The notes below the pieces were generated by a model that ran no database searches, was not told where the DNA came from, and was given only the letters and a program-made list of their open reading frames with translations. A DNA stretch of 64,000 nucleotides from Microbacterium sp. 1S1 (lineage in GTDB: Bacteria > Actinomycetota > Actinomycetes > Actinomycetales > Microbacteriaceae): the NCBI RefSeq assembly GCF_008271365.1, contig NZ_CP043430.1:992001-1056000 (forward strand), read 5' to 3'. This document shows, piece by piece, positions 35,295 through 43,885 of this stretch. The first letter of the stretch is position 1. Each line of letters opens with the position of its first letter. The translations under genes and the position numbers were made by a program.

Positions 35295-36026
35295 ATGTGG
35301 AATCTCGGCGAAAGGTTGACGGAAGCGACGGGGGAGCGCGAGCGTCGAGGGGGAGGGGAGGTGGTCCTCGCCGTCGGTGCCCACCCCGATGACGTCGAGC
35401 TGGGATGCGGGGCGACACTCGCCCGCCACGTCGCGGCGGGCGATCGCGTGGTGCTGCTGGTCGTCGCCGACGGCGCGAGGGGAAGCGGTGCGGATGCGGC
35501 GACGCGGAAGCGCGAGCAGCTCGCTGCCGCGTCGGTGCTCGGTGTCGACGTGAGCTGGTTGGGACTCCCCGACGGGCAGGTGGGGGATTCCCCCGCGGGG
35601 CTGATCGAGGCCATCGAAGCCGTCGTGCGGATGGTCGGCCCCTCGATCGTGTACACCCACAGTCCCCAGGACTCGCACCAGGATCACCGTGCCACGGCCG
35701 CGGCGACGCTCTCGGCGTCCCGCAATGTCGCGCGGGTGCTGCACTTCGAGTCCCCGACCACCTCCGGCTTCGTTCCCACGGTGTTCACGGACGTGGAGGA
35801 GTACGTCACTCCCAAGCTCATGGCCCTCTCCGCGCACGCGAGCCAGGTCGCGCACAGTCGACGGGTCGACCTCGAGGCGGTCGAGGCTCTGATGCGCTAT
35901 CGCGGCTTCCAGGGTGGCGTCACCCATGCCGAGAGCTTCGTGCCCCACCGCTTCGTGTGGGACGCCGCGCATCCGGAAGGCGCTCTGGACCGGGCGCTGG
36001 GAGCGTGGGACGAGATCGCGCTGTGA
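35295..36026 (+). CDS. PIG-L family deacetylase
   Basis: The 243-residue protein has the zinc site of the PIG-L/LmbE family: HPDDVE (AVGAHPDDVELGCGATLARHVAAG) and the later HSPQDSHQDH, with the His-x-x-His pair. The family removes acetyl groups from N-acetylglucosamine-containing lipids, mycothiol precursors or antibiotic intermediates. No signal peptide is present, so it acts in the cytoplasm. GGGAGG lies about ten bases before the ATG. Its stop overlaps the GTG of the glycosyltransferase/exosortase gene by three bases, so a GlcNAc-type sugar is plausibly deacetylated in the same pathway. Confidence 0.88.
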   Translation: MWNLGERLTEATGERERRGGGEVVLAVGAHPDDVELGCGATLARHVAAGDRVVLLVVADGARGSGADAATRKREQLAAASVLGVDVSWLGLPDGQVGDSPAGLIEAIEAVVRMVGPSIVYTHSPQDSHQDHRATAAATLSASRNVARVLHFESPTTSGFVPTVFTDVEEYVTPKLMALSAHASQVAHSRRVDLEAVEALMRYRGFQGGVTHAESFVPHRFVWDAAHPEGALDRALGAWDEIAL

Positions 36027-38044
36027 GCGGAGCGCCGTCGGACACGGTCGCTCGACTGTCGCCCATGAAGTGGAACGGCCCCGGCCTCCGGCGGCCCCCC
36101 TCGGCCCGCCGCCAGTACCGGTCGGCCAGGACGGAGCGCCGCATCTGGTTCTCGGCGCTGGCGGGGCTCGCGATCACGGCGATCATGGTCGGGCCGACGT
36201 GGGCGGTGGGGGCGGCCTTCGCCGTGGTGTCATTCATCTTCATCGTGGCTCTGGTGCGCACCCTCACCATCTCCTTCACGGCGGGGCGCGCGATGATGCA
36301 CCGCCCGTCGGACGGTCCGCCGGCCGCGCGACGGACGATCTCGGTCCTGGTCGCGTGCCACAACGAGGACCGGGTGATCGATGACCTGATGGGGCATCTG
36401 CGCGCCACGGACTATCCCTCCCACCTGCTGCAGGTGATCGTCGTGGACGACAACTCGAGCGACGCGACGTTGTCCCACCTGCGGCGGTGGGAGGCCCGAT
36501 GGCCGGAGCTCACGGTCCTGGCACGCGGCGCCGGGGCCAGCGGCGGGAAGAGCGGCGCGCTCAACGCCGCTCTCGCGAAGGCCACCGGTGAGATCATCGT
36601 CGTCTTCGACGCCGATCATCGCCCCGACCGCCGCTGCCTCCGCTACCTGGCCGCGGCCTTCGACGACGAGACCGTGGCGGCGGCCCAGGGACGGTGCGTG
36701 GTGCACAACACGGGGGACAGCATCATCTCGGAACTCGTCGCGCTCGACTACCTGGGCGGGTTCATCGTCAACGAGCGGGGGCGGACCGCCTACGCCGGGG
36801 CGCCCTCCTACGGAGGCTCCAACTGCGCGGTCCGACGCGACGTTCTCGTCGAGATGGGGGGATGGAACGTCATGTCGGTGACGGAGGACACCGACATCAC
36901 CATGCGGATCTACCTGGCGGGGGCGCGGATCGCGTACGAGCCTCGCGCGGTGGACTACGAGCAAGCGGTCTCCGGGCTGTGGGCGTACATGCGGCAGAGG
37001 CACCGGTGGGCTCTGGGGCACCAGCAGGTGTTCCGCGACTATCTCGCCGCGATGATCCGTACCCGGTCCGTGCGCGGCGTGCAGAAGGCCGAACTCCTCT
37101 TCTACCTGGCGATCTACCATCTCCCGGTGATCTGCACCGTCGGGCTCGCGCTCATCAGCGTGGCCGGCCTCTTCGGCGTCACCGGGCCGGTCGCGCCGCC
37201 CGTGCTCGTCGGCCTCTGGCCGCTACTCGTGTGGGGTCCGCTGATCCCGGTGGGCATCGCGCTCGTCGCCGCCCGCGCTCCCCTGCGGCGCTTCCTCATC
37301 GCTCCCCTGCTCCTGCTGCTCGTGGTGCTCGGCGCGGCGATCGTCACCACGGCATGGGCGCGAGGGCTCTTCGGCCGGCGCTACTCCTGGGCGAAGACCG
37401 CCCGTGCCGCGCAGCCCGAGGCCGAGGCGATCGAGCTCTCCGACGACGTGCCGGTGCTGCCGGAAGGTTCGCTCCAGGAGGCCAGGGGCGAGCGCATCAT
37501 CGCCCCGCCCCGCCGTGCACTACCGCGCCGGAAGCTCCGACCGAGCTTCCGGACGGTCGGGGTGACGGTCCTCACCGCGGCGGTCGGCTGCCTCGTCTAC
37601 GTCGTGTGCGAGCTCTGGGTCCGGCGGCTCGAGACGAGCGCGGTGGGGGCGGTGCTCCGTCTCGGGTCGTTGCGCGCCGAGGCGGAAGGCGACAGGCTCT
37701 GGCTCTACGACCGCGACAGCACCCTCTACCTCCTGATCACGGACATCGGCTGTTCCATCGCCCCCGTGCTCCTGGGGGCGCTCCTCGTGTGCGCGGCGAT
37801 GAGATCGCTCGCCCCGACGTGGTCCCTCGTTCTCGCGGCCGCGGCGTCCGCCGCCTTCGCCTTCTGTGCCAACGTGATCCGCATCGCGGCCCTGGCCGTC
37901 CTCGCGAACGTCGCCGGTTTTGACGCGATGCGCGTGGTCCACGACACGGTGGCGTCGGCTTTCGCCCTCGCAGCGGTGATGGCGGCGTTCATCGTCCTCG
38001 TGGCGATCCCGGCCCGCGCCGCCCGGATTCACGTCGACGGCTGA
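36023..38044 (+). CDS. Glycosyltransferase 2 fused to an exosortase/archaeosortase-like domain
   Basis: The start is the GTG overlapping the deacetylase stop; an ATG at 36065 is an alternative. Residues about 30-75 form two spans. Residues about 105-330 are a processive GT-A glycosyltransferase with D142-D143 (VVDDNSSD), D196-A-D198, TED (287-289) and the R-Q-R-H-R-W box at 324-329. Four or more spans follow. After a charged linker, residues about 510-673 form a second membrane domain with Cys577 (DIGCSI), N617-x-x-R620 and His640 (VVHDT), which fits the Cys-Arg-His triad of exosortases. Families such as XrtG are encoded beside a GT2; here both are one 673-residue polypeptide. It probably joins glycan synthesis to protein processing at the membrane. 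Confidence 0.8.
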   Translation: MSGAPSDTVARLSPMKWNGPGLRRPPSARRQYRSARTERRIWFSALAGLAITAIMVGPTWAVGAAFAVVSFIFIVALVRTLTISFTAGRAMMHRPSDGPPAARRTISVLVACHNEDRVIDDLMGHLRATDYPSHLLQVIVVDDNSSDATLSHLRRWEARWPELTVLARGAGASGGKSGALNAALAKATGEIIVVFDADHRPDRRCLRYLAAAFDDETVAAAQGRCVVHNTGDSIISELVALDYLGGFIVNERGRTAYAGAPSYGGSNCAVRRDVLVEMGGWNVMSVTEDTDITMRIYLAGARIAYEPRAVDYEQAVSGLWAYMRQRHRWALGHQQVFRDYLAAMIRTRSVRGVQKAELLFYLAIYHLPVICTVGLALISVAGLFGVTGPVAPPVLVGLWPLLVWGPLIPVGIALVAARAPLRRFLIAPLLLLLVVLGAAIVTTAWARGLFGRRYSWAKTARAAQPEAEAIELSDDVPVLPEGSLQEARGERIIAPPRRALPRRKLRPSFRTVGVTVLTAAVGCLVYVVCELWVRRLETSAVGAVLRLGSLRAEAEGDRLWLYDRDSTLYLLITDIGCSIAPVLLGALLVCAAMRSLAPTWSLVLAAAASAAFAFCANVIRIAALAVLANVAGFDAMRVVHDTVASAFALAAVMAAFIVLVAIPARAARIHVDG

Positions 38045-38781
38045 GGCGCACCGCCGTCGAGGAGCCGCCCGGCGGCGGCGATGTCCGGCACGCAGAAGAC
38101 GTCCGCGGCGTTCCGACAGGGAACGCCGCGGTACTCGCCGGTGTGGAGTCGGATGACGCCCAGGTAACCGGCGGCGCGCGCGCCGACGACGTCCTTCTCC
38201 CAGCGGTCCCCGACGTGAATGATCGCGGAGGCGGACACGCCCAGGGCGTGGGCCGTCTTCACGAAGGGCCGCTCGTGGGGCTTGCGGAAGGCACGCCCGA
38301 GCTCGTCGGACACGGTGATGACGTCGAAGAGCGAACGGATCCCGAGGGCGTCGATCTTGTTGTGCTGGCCGCCCGGGGCGCCATCGGTGATCAGACCGAT
38401 GGGGACGCCGCGGGACCGGAGCCGGCGAAGCGTCGCCACCGCCCCGGCATACGGCTGCAGCGTCGCCGCGCGGTAGCGATGGAAGGCGGTCACGAGCATG
38501 TCGAGCTGTTCGCGGTGCAGGCGGGGGAACACCGAGTCGATGATGCCGCCGCGGCCGGAGCCTGCGGCGGCGGCGGCCGACAGCCGGCGATACGTGTCGT
38601 CCGGGTCGGCGCCGACGGTCGACGACGCGGCGCGGGCGACCTGCCGCCACGCACCGTCCAGCCAGGACGCCTGGTCGTAGAGCGTGTCGTCGAGGTCGAA
38701 AGTGACGGCAGCGGGCATGGCCCCCGGCGACCGCGAGACGCCGCGGTCGCCGAGCACGGAGCAGGAAGGGACGGCGGTCAT
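38029..38781 (-). CDS. HAD family hydrolase
   Basis: The protein of 250 residues from the ATG at 38781 (or 229 from MPAAVTFDLDDTLYD, which may be the real start) has HAD motif I DLDDTLYD, motif II LITDG, a motif III Lys in RKPHERPF and motif IV GDRWEKD. It is a cytoplasmic phosphatase, probably of a sugar or nucleotide phosphate. The start overlaps the stop of the ATP-grasp/epimerase gene by four bases, and its 3' end overlaps the convergent GT/exosortase gene by 16 bases. The antisense overlap suggests co-evolved regulation or simple compaction. Confidence 0.85.
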   Translation of the reverse strand: MTAVPSCSVLGDRGVSRSPGAMPAAVTFDLDDTLYDQASWLDGAWRQVARAASSTVGADPDDTYRRLSAAAAAGSGRGGIIDSVFPRLHREQLDMLVTAFHRYRAATLQPYAGAVATLRRLRSRGVPIGLITDGAPGGQHNKIDALGIRSLFDVITVSDELGRAFRKPHERPFVKTAHALGVSASAIIHVGDRWEKDVVGARAAGYLGVIRLHTGEYRGVPCRNAADVFCVPDIAAAGRLLDGGAPQPST

Positions 38782-40861
38782 GCGAGCGGCACCGATCGTC
38801 CGACGAAGTCCGGCTCCCCCGCCTGCAGCAGCCGGCCCACGGCGGGACTCCCGATGATGCGGGAGATCTGCGCCCAGCTCGTGCCGTCGCCGAACGGCAC
38901 CCGACGAGAGGACAGCAGCTCGAGCGCATGGCGCGATCCGAGGGTCGCGACGTGCGCGCGGACCACCGCGGCGTCCAGCCCCGCCAAGACGGCGAACCCG
39001 TCTTCGAGGCCCTCCCACCGGGGGGTGGATCCGCGGATGATGACCGTCGGGACACCGAACCACGCCGCCTCCTCCTGAAGACCGCCCGAGTCGGTGACGA
39101 CCGCTGTCGAGCGACGGAGGACGTCGACGAGGTCCCGGTAGCCCAGCGGATCCGTGATCGTCGCCCCGGTCGCCGCCAGCCGATCCGCCAGGGCGTGATG
39201 GCGCAGCCTGTCCCTGGTACGCGGATGCACCGGGAAGGTGACGGGGTGGCCGTCCGCCGTCAGGCCCTCGACGACCTCGACGACGCGGAGCAGGGTCTCG
39301 CGTGCGTCCACCGACGTCGGTCGATGCGCGGTCACGAGGATCCCCTCCCGCTGGGTCACGGGCACGCGCTCGACGCCGCTCTGGGCGAGCGGATCCAGGC
39401 CCGGGTTGCCGACGACGGCGATCGCGGAAGCCGGGACGCCTTCCGAGAGAAGGGCCGCGGCCGCGCGCTGTGTCGGGGCGAAGTGCACGCGCGCGGCGGC
39501 GCCGACCATCCGGCGGTAGCCCTCCTCCCGGGAGAGCGGGTTGTAGGACCGCAGACCCGCTTCGACGTGGACCAGTGGGATCCCGCGGTCGATCGCGGCC
39601 AGAGCGAAGACCGGAACGGTCGCCGTGTCGCCGAGGACCACGACGGCTTCCGGCTGCTGGCGCTCCAGCACGTCGATCGCTTGAGTGACGAGGCTCCCGA
39701 TCTTCTGGGGGTCGGCTGAGGGAAGTGTCCAGGACTCGTCCAGGGGCACCCCGAGCTCTGTCGCGAGCCCTGCACCGAGCGCCCCGTCGCCGTGCTGGCC
39801 GGTGTACACCATGTGGACGTCGTGATCCGTCAGGAGGCTGCCGCGCGCGCCCGCGAACTTGACCACCTCGGGGCGGGTGCCGAACGCCGCGAGGAGCCGG
39901 CGACGAACCGGCGCCTCGTCCCCCGGCCGGAGGAAGAGGCTGCTCCGGGAGACCGCGGGGGCGAAATAGCGGTTGACCACGGCGCCGGGGGTGACGCGCG
40001 ACGAGATGGCCGGCAGACCCGAGGCGAGTCGGAGGTAGCCCCCGACGAGATCCGCCCCGGCGGCCAGGCTGATCCCCAGACCCCCCGAGAATCGCGGATT
40101 GACCTCCACGATGTGCACGTCGCCCTCGGAGGAGACGAAGCCCTGGGCGTTGCCGGGGCCGACGTACCTCAGTCCCCGGACCAGCCGCGTCAGAAGGCGG
40201 TCCACCTCGGCGTCGGTGAAGACCTGGCCGCTCGCACTGATCCCGCCGCGGACGGTCAGGCGCCACCGGGCGGCGGAGGCGACGACACGCGACCCCGTGT
40301 CGGCCAGGAAGTCCACCGTGAACTCCCGACCGACGAGGCGCTGCTGGACGATGCGCATGTCGTCGGCCTCGACGGGCAGGCTCGCCTCGTCGTCGTGCAT
40401 GACCACGCCGCGGGAACCCCTGCCGACACGGGGCTTCGAGATCCATGGTCCCGGCGGGGTGTCTCGCCGACCAGTGAGGTGGGCGGGTGGGGGATCCCGA
40501 GGTCCTCCAGGGTGCGCGCGAAGGCGAGCTTGTCCTGGCACACGGCGATGGCCGCGGCGGGCGGCATGAGGACGCGTGTGCCGGCGGCGGCCAGGGCCTC
40601 GTGCGCGGAGGCCAGGACGGCGAGCTCCTCGGCCGTGGTCACGACGAGCACGTCGACCTCCCACGCCGAGAGCTGCGCCACCAGGGCCTCGAGATAACCG
40701 GGGGCGGCGGCGGCCGGCACGACCGCGCAGGCGTTCGCGATCGTCTGACCCGCGCCCTCCGCGGCGATGTCGACGGCGCCCACCCAGTGTCCGCGTCGCG
40801 CGAGATGTTCGATGACCGTCGTTCCCGCCGGACCGCCGCCGGCTGTGACTGCGATTCTCAT
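38778..40861 (-). CDS. ATP-grasp / UDP-GlcNAc 2-epimerase fusion, frameshifted as sequenced
   Basis: The ATG at 40861 (GGGAGGGATC upstream) begins an ATP-grasp protein (MRIAVTAGGGPAGTTVIEHL) of the carbamoyl-phosphate-synthase-like type. Near 40456 the frame breaks in a GGGG run: adding one base joins SLVGETP to PGPWISKPRVGRGSRGV and restores 694 residues. ATP-grasp motifs continue (VHIVEVNPRFSGG). From about residue 318 a WecB-type epimerase follows (FGTRPEVVKF, VVVLGDTAT, HVEAGLRSYNPLSREE, DSGGLQEEA). No ATG, GTG or TTG occurs in any minus frame in the 60 bases before FGTRPE, so the fusion seems real. The usual HRREN is HRPTS here. Confidence 0.72.
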
Positions 40862-41019
40862 GGTGATGTGATCCCTCCCGGATGTCGCGGCGACGGCTTC
40901 GCCCGTGCGCCACCGGTCAAGACGCCGAGAAGGGGATCCGATTACGCGCGCCGTCCGATCCGGTCGCCCTGGCGCTCTCGGCGCCCCCCCCGACGAGGGA
41001 AGTGCGGAAGACTGGGGAC

Positions 41020-41508
41020 ATGGCCTCCTCTGCGCTCGACTCCCTCCTGGCACGCATCGTCGAGAGCGGGGTGCTGGAAGATCCCGTCTCGGCGAACGGC
41101 CAGATCTCCGGGCGCGCGCTCATCGACGCGGCGGGGACGACGGTGACCGTGACGATCGACCTCGAACTCGAGGATCACCTCGACGGCGAGGTCGATCAGG
41201 ACGGACTGCTCGACGGCGTCACCCGCATCCTCGGCGTGAACGAGGGCCGGTGGCGCGCGATCATCGACGAGGTCGCGGCGGACATCGACGATGCGGTCGA
41301 CGACGAACCCGTGGCCGAGCAGACCGACCTGCGCGACGACCTCGAGGCGACCTCCGTGGTCGTCTTCGCGGACGCGCTCGTGCTGAGCTTCCTCGCCCCG
41401 AAGCAGTTCCCTGACTCGCGGGTCGTCGTCCAGGTGGACGAGGACCTCCAGGTGGAGGACGTCGAGGTCCGCGAGGGCGACGGGACTGCCGGCGTCGAGG
41501 GCGAGTGA
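41020..41508 (+). CDS. Conserved acidic protein of unknown function
   Basis: I do not recognise a family with certainty. The 162-residue protein is soluble and very acidic, with many Asp, Glu and Val residues, no signal peptide and no Cys. The first 60 residues look helical then beta (LLARIVESGVLEDPVSANGQISGRALIDAAG), and the end is beta-rich with DLQVEDVEVREGDG. The ATG at 41020 follows GGGGAC; the open frame upstream lies in the divergent promoter region. It converges with the corA-like gene, with only seven bases between the stops. Confidence 0.6.
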   Translation: MASSALDSLLARIVESGVLEDPVSANGQISGRALIDAAGTTVTVTIDLELEDHLDGEVDQDGLLDGVTRILGVNEGRWRAIIDEVAADIDDAVDDEPVAEQTDLRDDLEATSVVVFADALVLSFLAPKQFPDSRVVVQVDEDLQVEDVEVREGDGTAGVEGE

Positions 41509-41515
41509 CCGCGGC

Positions 41516-42517
41516 TCACAACCACTTCTTGTACTTGAACACCCCGTAGAGCCCGACCGCGAACGCCGCCATGGCGCCGATCGCCATCGGATAGCCGAAC
41601 GCCCAGTGGAGCTCAGGCATCACGTCGAAGTTCATCCCGTAGACGGTGCCGACGAGGGTGGGCGCGAAGATGATGGCCGCCCAGGAAGAGATCTTCTTGA
41701 TCTCGTCGTTCTGGGCGAGTCCCGCCTCCGAGTGCCGCCGCGCGACGAGGGCCGACTGCACCGTGAGGGCGTTCTCCAGGATCGCGCGGAACGAGTCCAC
41801 GCGCTCGTTCACGCGGATCGTGTGGTCGAGGACGTCGCGGAGCGAACGCTGGAGTTCCTCGTCGATGCGGTACTTCTCCGAGCCGCGGCGCAGCCACTCC
41901 AGCATGCCGCTCAGAGGATGGACGGCGCGCTGGAAGTTGATGACCTCGCGGGACAGCTCGTAGATGCGGCGGGACAGCGCGTCGTCGTCGCTGTCCCCGA
42001 AGAGCTGGTCCTCGATCTCGTCGATGTCGTTCTCCAGACCGGCGACGACGGGCTCGTACTCGTCCACGACCTCGTCGAGGATCGCGTAGAACACCGCCTC
42101 CGGTCCCATCGCGAGCAGCTCCGGATTCGCCTCCATCCGGCGGCGGACCGCCGCGAGGTTCGGTGACTCGGCATGCCGGATCGTCACCACGAAGTCGGGG
42201 CCGATGAAAAGATGCAGCTCGCCGAACTCGATCGACTCCTCCTTGTCGCGGTACCGCGCCGGGCGGAGCACGGCGAAGAGGGTGTCGCCGTACCGCTCCA
42301 CCTTCGAGCGCTGGTGACCGGAGAGGGCGTCCTCGACGGCGAGCGGATGCAGATCGAACTCGCGCGCCACCGAGGCGACCTCCTCGGGGCTCGGCCGGTA
42401 GAGGCCGATCCACGCGATCCCGCCGGCGGCGTCCAGCAGGCGGTAGGTCTCGTCCAGGTTCTTCGGGGTCTCCACGCGACGTCCGTGGACGTACACGCCG
42501 TTGTCGATGAGCGCCAT
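41516..42517 (-). CDS. CorA family divalent cation channel
   Basis: The 333-residue protein has the CorA layout: a large acidic cytoplasmic N-terminal domain with long coiled helices, and two C-terminal spans with the signature YGMNF (GTVYGMNFDVMPELHWAFGYP) between them. The tail ends KYKKWL, basic as in CorA. It would form a pentameric Mg2+/Co2+ channel. The ATG at 42517 follows GGAG; a longer start at 42544 is possible. Confidence 0.88.
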   Translation of the reverse strand: MALIDNGVYVHGRRVETPKNLDETYRLLDAAGGIAWIGLYRPSPEEVASVAREFDLHPLAVEDALSGHQRSKVERYGDTLFAVLRPARYRDKEESIEFGELHLFIGPDFVVTIRHAESPNLAAVRRRMEANPELLAMGPEAVFYAILDEVVDEYEPVVAGLENDIDEIEDQLFGDSDDDALSRRIYELSREVINFQRAVHPLSGMLEWLRRGSEKYRIDEELQRSLRDVLDHTIRVNERVDSFRAILENALTVQSALVARRHSEAGLAQNDEIKKISSWAAIIFAPTLVGTVYGMNFDVMPELHWAFGYPMAIGAMAAFAVGLYGVFKYKKWL

Positions 42518-42824
42518 GATGCGGCTCCGTTCTCGCGGGCGCACGGACGCGAGGGTGCGTGCGCATTCGTCAGGGGGCGGGAGACGCCGCCGATGACTGC
42601 GAGGCGGGGTGCGCGAGCGCGGAGCGGGGGCTCAACGCGCGAGCGCAAGGAAGCGCGACGCAGCGAGGGCGGCGTCGTTACTATCGTCGGACATCGCCAT
42701 CACCGCCTTCCGTGCTTCTCTCCGGGGTCTCGTACCCCGATGTGCCAGCATACTCTCGTCCATCGTCGAGCCGCGCGAACGGTTCCGTCCCGGCCCGAGG
42801 CGCAGCGCAGGGCGACGCGACGGG
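42518..42824. other. 307-base non-coding stretch
   Basis: This lies between the corA-like start and the SDR stop, both on the minus strand. It must hold the corA promoter. A small hairpin (CCGGGG-TCTCGTA-CCCCG) is visible near 42724-42741, but no gene, tRNA or repeat copy. Confidence 0.4.
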
Positions 42825-43619
42825 TCAGGGCACGATCGCGTCGATGTAGCCGCCGTCGACCCGGACCGCGGCGCCGGTCGTCGCCGAGGCGAGCGGGGAC
42901 GCGAGGTAGGCGACCATGTTCGCGATCTCCTCCGGTTCGATGAGCCGCTGCAGCAGCGACTGCGGACGGTGCACGCGCATGAACTCTCGCTGCGCCTCCT
43001 CCCACGGCAGCTCGGGATCCACGAGCGAGTACACGAAGTCCTCCACGCCCCCGGTGTGGGTCGGCCCCGCAAGCACGGAGTTCACCGTCACGCCGGTGCC
43101 CGCGGCCTCCTTCGCGAAGCCCCGGGACACGGCGAGCAGGGCGGTCTTTGACATCCCGTAATGGATCATCTCCGCGGGGATCACGACCGCCGAGTCGCTG
43201 GCGATGTCGAGCACCCGTCCCCACCCGCGCTCCATCATGCCCGGGAGGGTCGCGCGGATGAGCCGGACGGCGGCCAGCACGTTCACGTCGAAGTACCGGC
43301 GCCACTCGTCGTCGGTGATGTCGAGGGCAGGGACCGCCCCGAAGATCCCGAGGTTGTTGACGAGGATGTCGACGTCTCCGGCGGCCGCGAGCACGGTGGC
43401 GGCGCCGTCCTCCGTGGTGACGTCGCCTGGCGCGGGGACGAGGTTCCGCTCCGGGTTCTCCTCCTGCAGCGCCGCGATGACCGACGACACGGTGTCGGCG
43501 TTCCGGCCGTTGACCGCGACTCGCGCTCCCGCGTCGGCGAGGGTCGTGGCGATGGCGAGCCCGATTCCCTGGGTGGAGCCCGTGACGAGGGCGGTCTTCC
43601 CGGTGAGGTCGATGCGCAT
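42825..43619 (-). CDS. SDR family oxidoreductase
   Basis: The 264-residue protein is a classical short-chain dehydrogenase: TGSTQGIG cofactor motif, NNLG, catalytic Ser in DIASDSAVV, then YGMSKTALL with the catalytic Tyr and Lys, and a C-terminal GAAVRVDGGY. It oxidises or reduces a sugar or polyol carbonyl with NAD(P). It lies downstream of the two Gfo/Idh/MocA genes on the same strand and probably belongs to the same catabolic locus, although two 58-bp repeats lie between. Confidence 0.88.
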   Translation of the reverse strand: MRIDLTGKTALVTGSTQGIGLAIATTLADAGARVAVNGRNADTVSSVIAALQEENPERNLVPAPGDVTTEDGAATVLAAAGDVDILVNNLGIFGAVPALDITDDEWRRYFDVNVLAAVRLIRATLPGMMERGWGRVLDIASDSAVVIPAEMIHYGMSKTALLAVSRGFAKEAAGTGVTVNSVLAGPTHTGGVEDFVYSLVDPELPWEEAQREFMRVHRPQSLLQRLIEPEEIANMVAYLASPLASATTGAAVRVDGGYIDAIVP

Positions 43620-43741
43620 GCTGATGTCTCCTCCGTGTCGCTGCTGCTTCCGGTGCAACGCCCGCCGCCCCCGTTTCATGCCCGCCCTGTCCGGCGGCCG
43701 GTGTCCGCGGGCCGGACTCGCGCCGATGCGCACCCGTCCTT

Positions 43742-43799
43742 GTGCGGGACGGGAAACGGGCCGCCGGGGGCCGAGACAGGTGCGTTTTCGATCCTGCAC
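43742..43799. repeat. 58-bp intergenic palindromic repeat, copy B
   Basis: It begins GTGCGGGACGGGAAA and ends TCGATCCTGCAC. It has the same length and ends as the copy at 984-1041, and lies 25 bases from copy C. Both sit between the Gfo/Idh gene and the SDR gene. Confidence 0.7.
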
Positions 43800-43824
43800 G
43801 CCGGGTACTCGTCCGTGCGGGTGG

Positions 43825-43882
43825 GTGCGGGACGGGAAAGGGGCCGGGGGTGCGTGCGGGAGGGACGAAAGTGATCCCGCAC
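43825..43882. repeat. 58-bp intergenic palindromic repeat, copy C
   Basis: It begins GTGCGGGACGGGAAAGGGG and ends GATCCCGCAC, exactly 58 bases. It starts within four bases of the expected stop codon (43886-43888) of the minus-strand Gfo/Idh gene, as terminator-like REP elements often do. Confidence 0.7.
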
Positions 43883-43885
43883 GCA

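Noticed and set aside
39850..39990. Separate start for the WecB-type domain
   Set aside because: The only GTG upstream in this stretch (GTGGTCAAC) lies inside the ATP-grasp ending and has no ribosome site; no stop separates the two domains.
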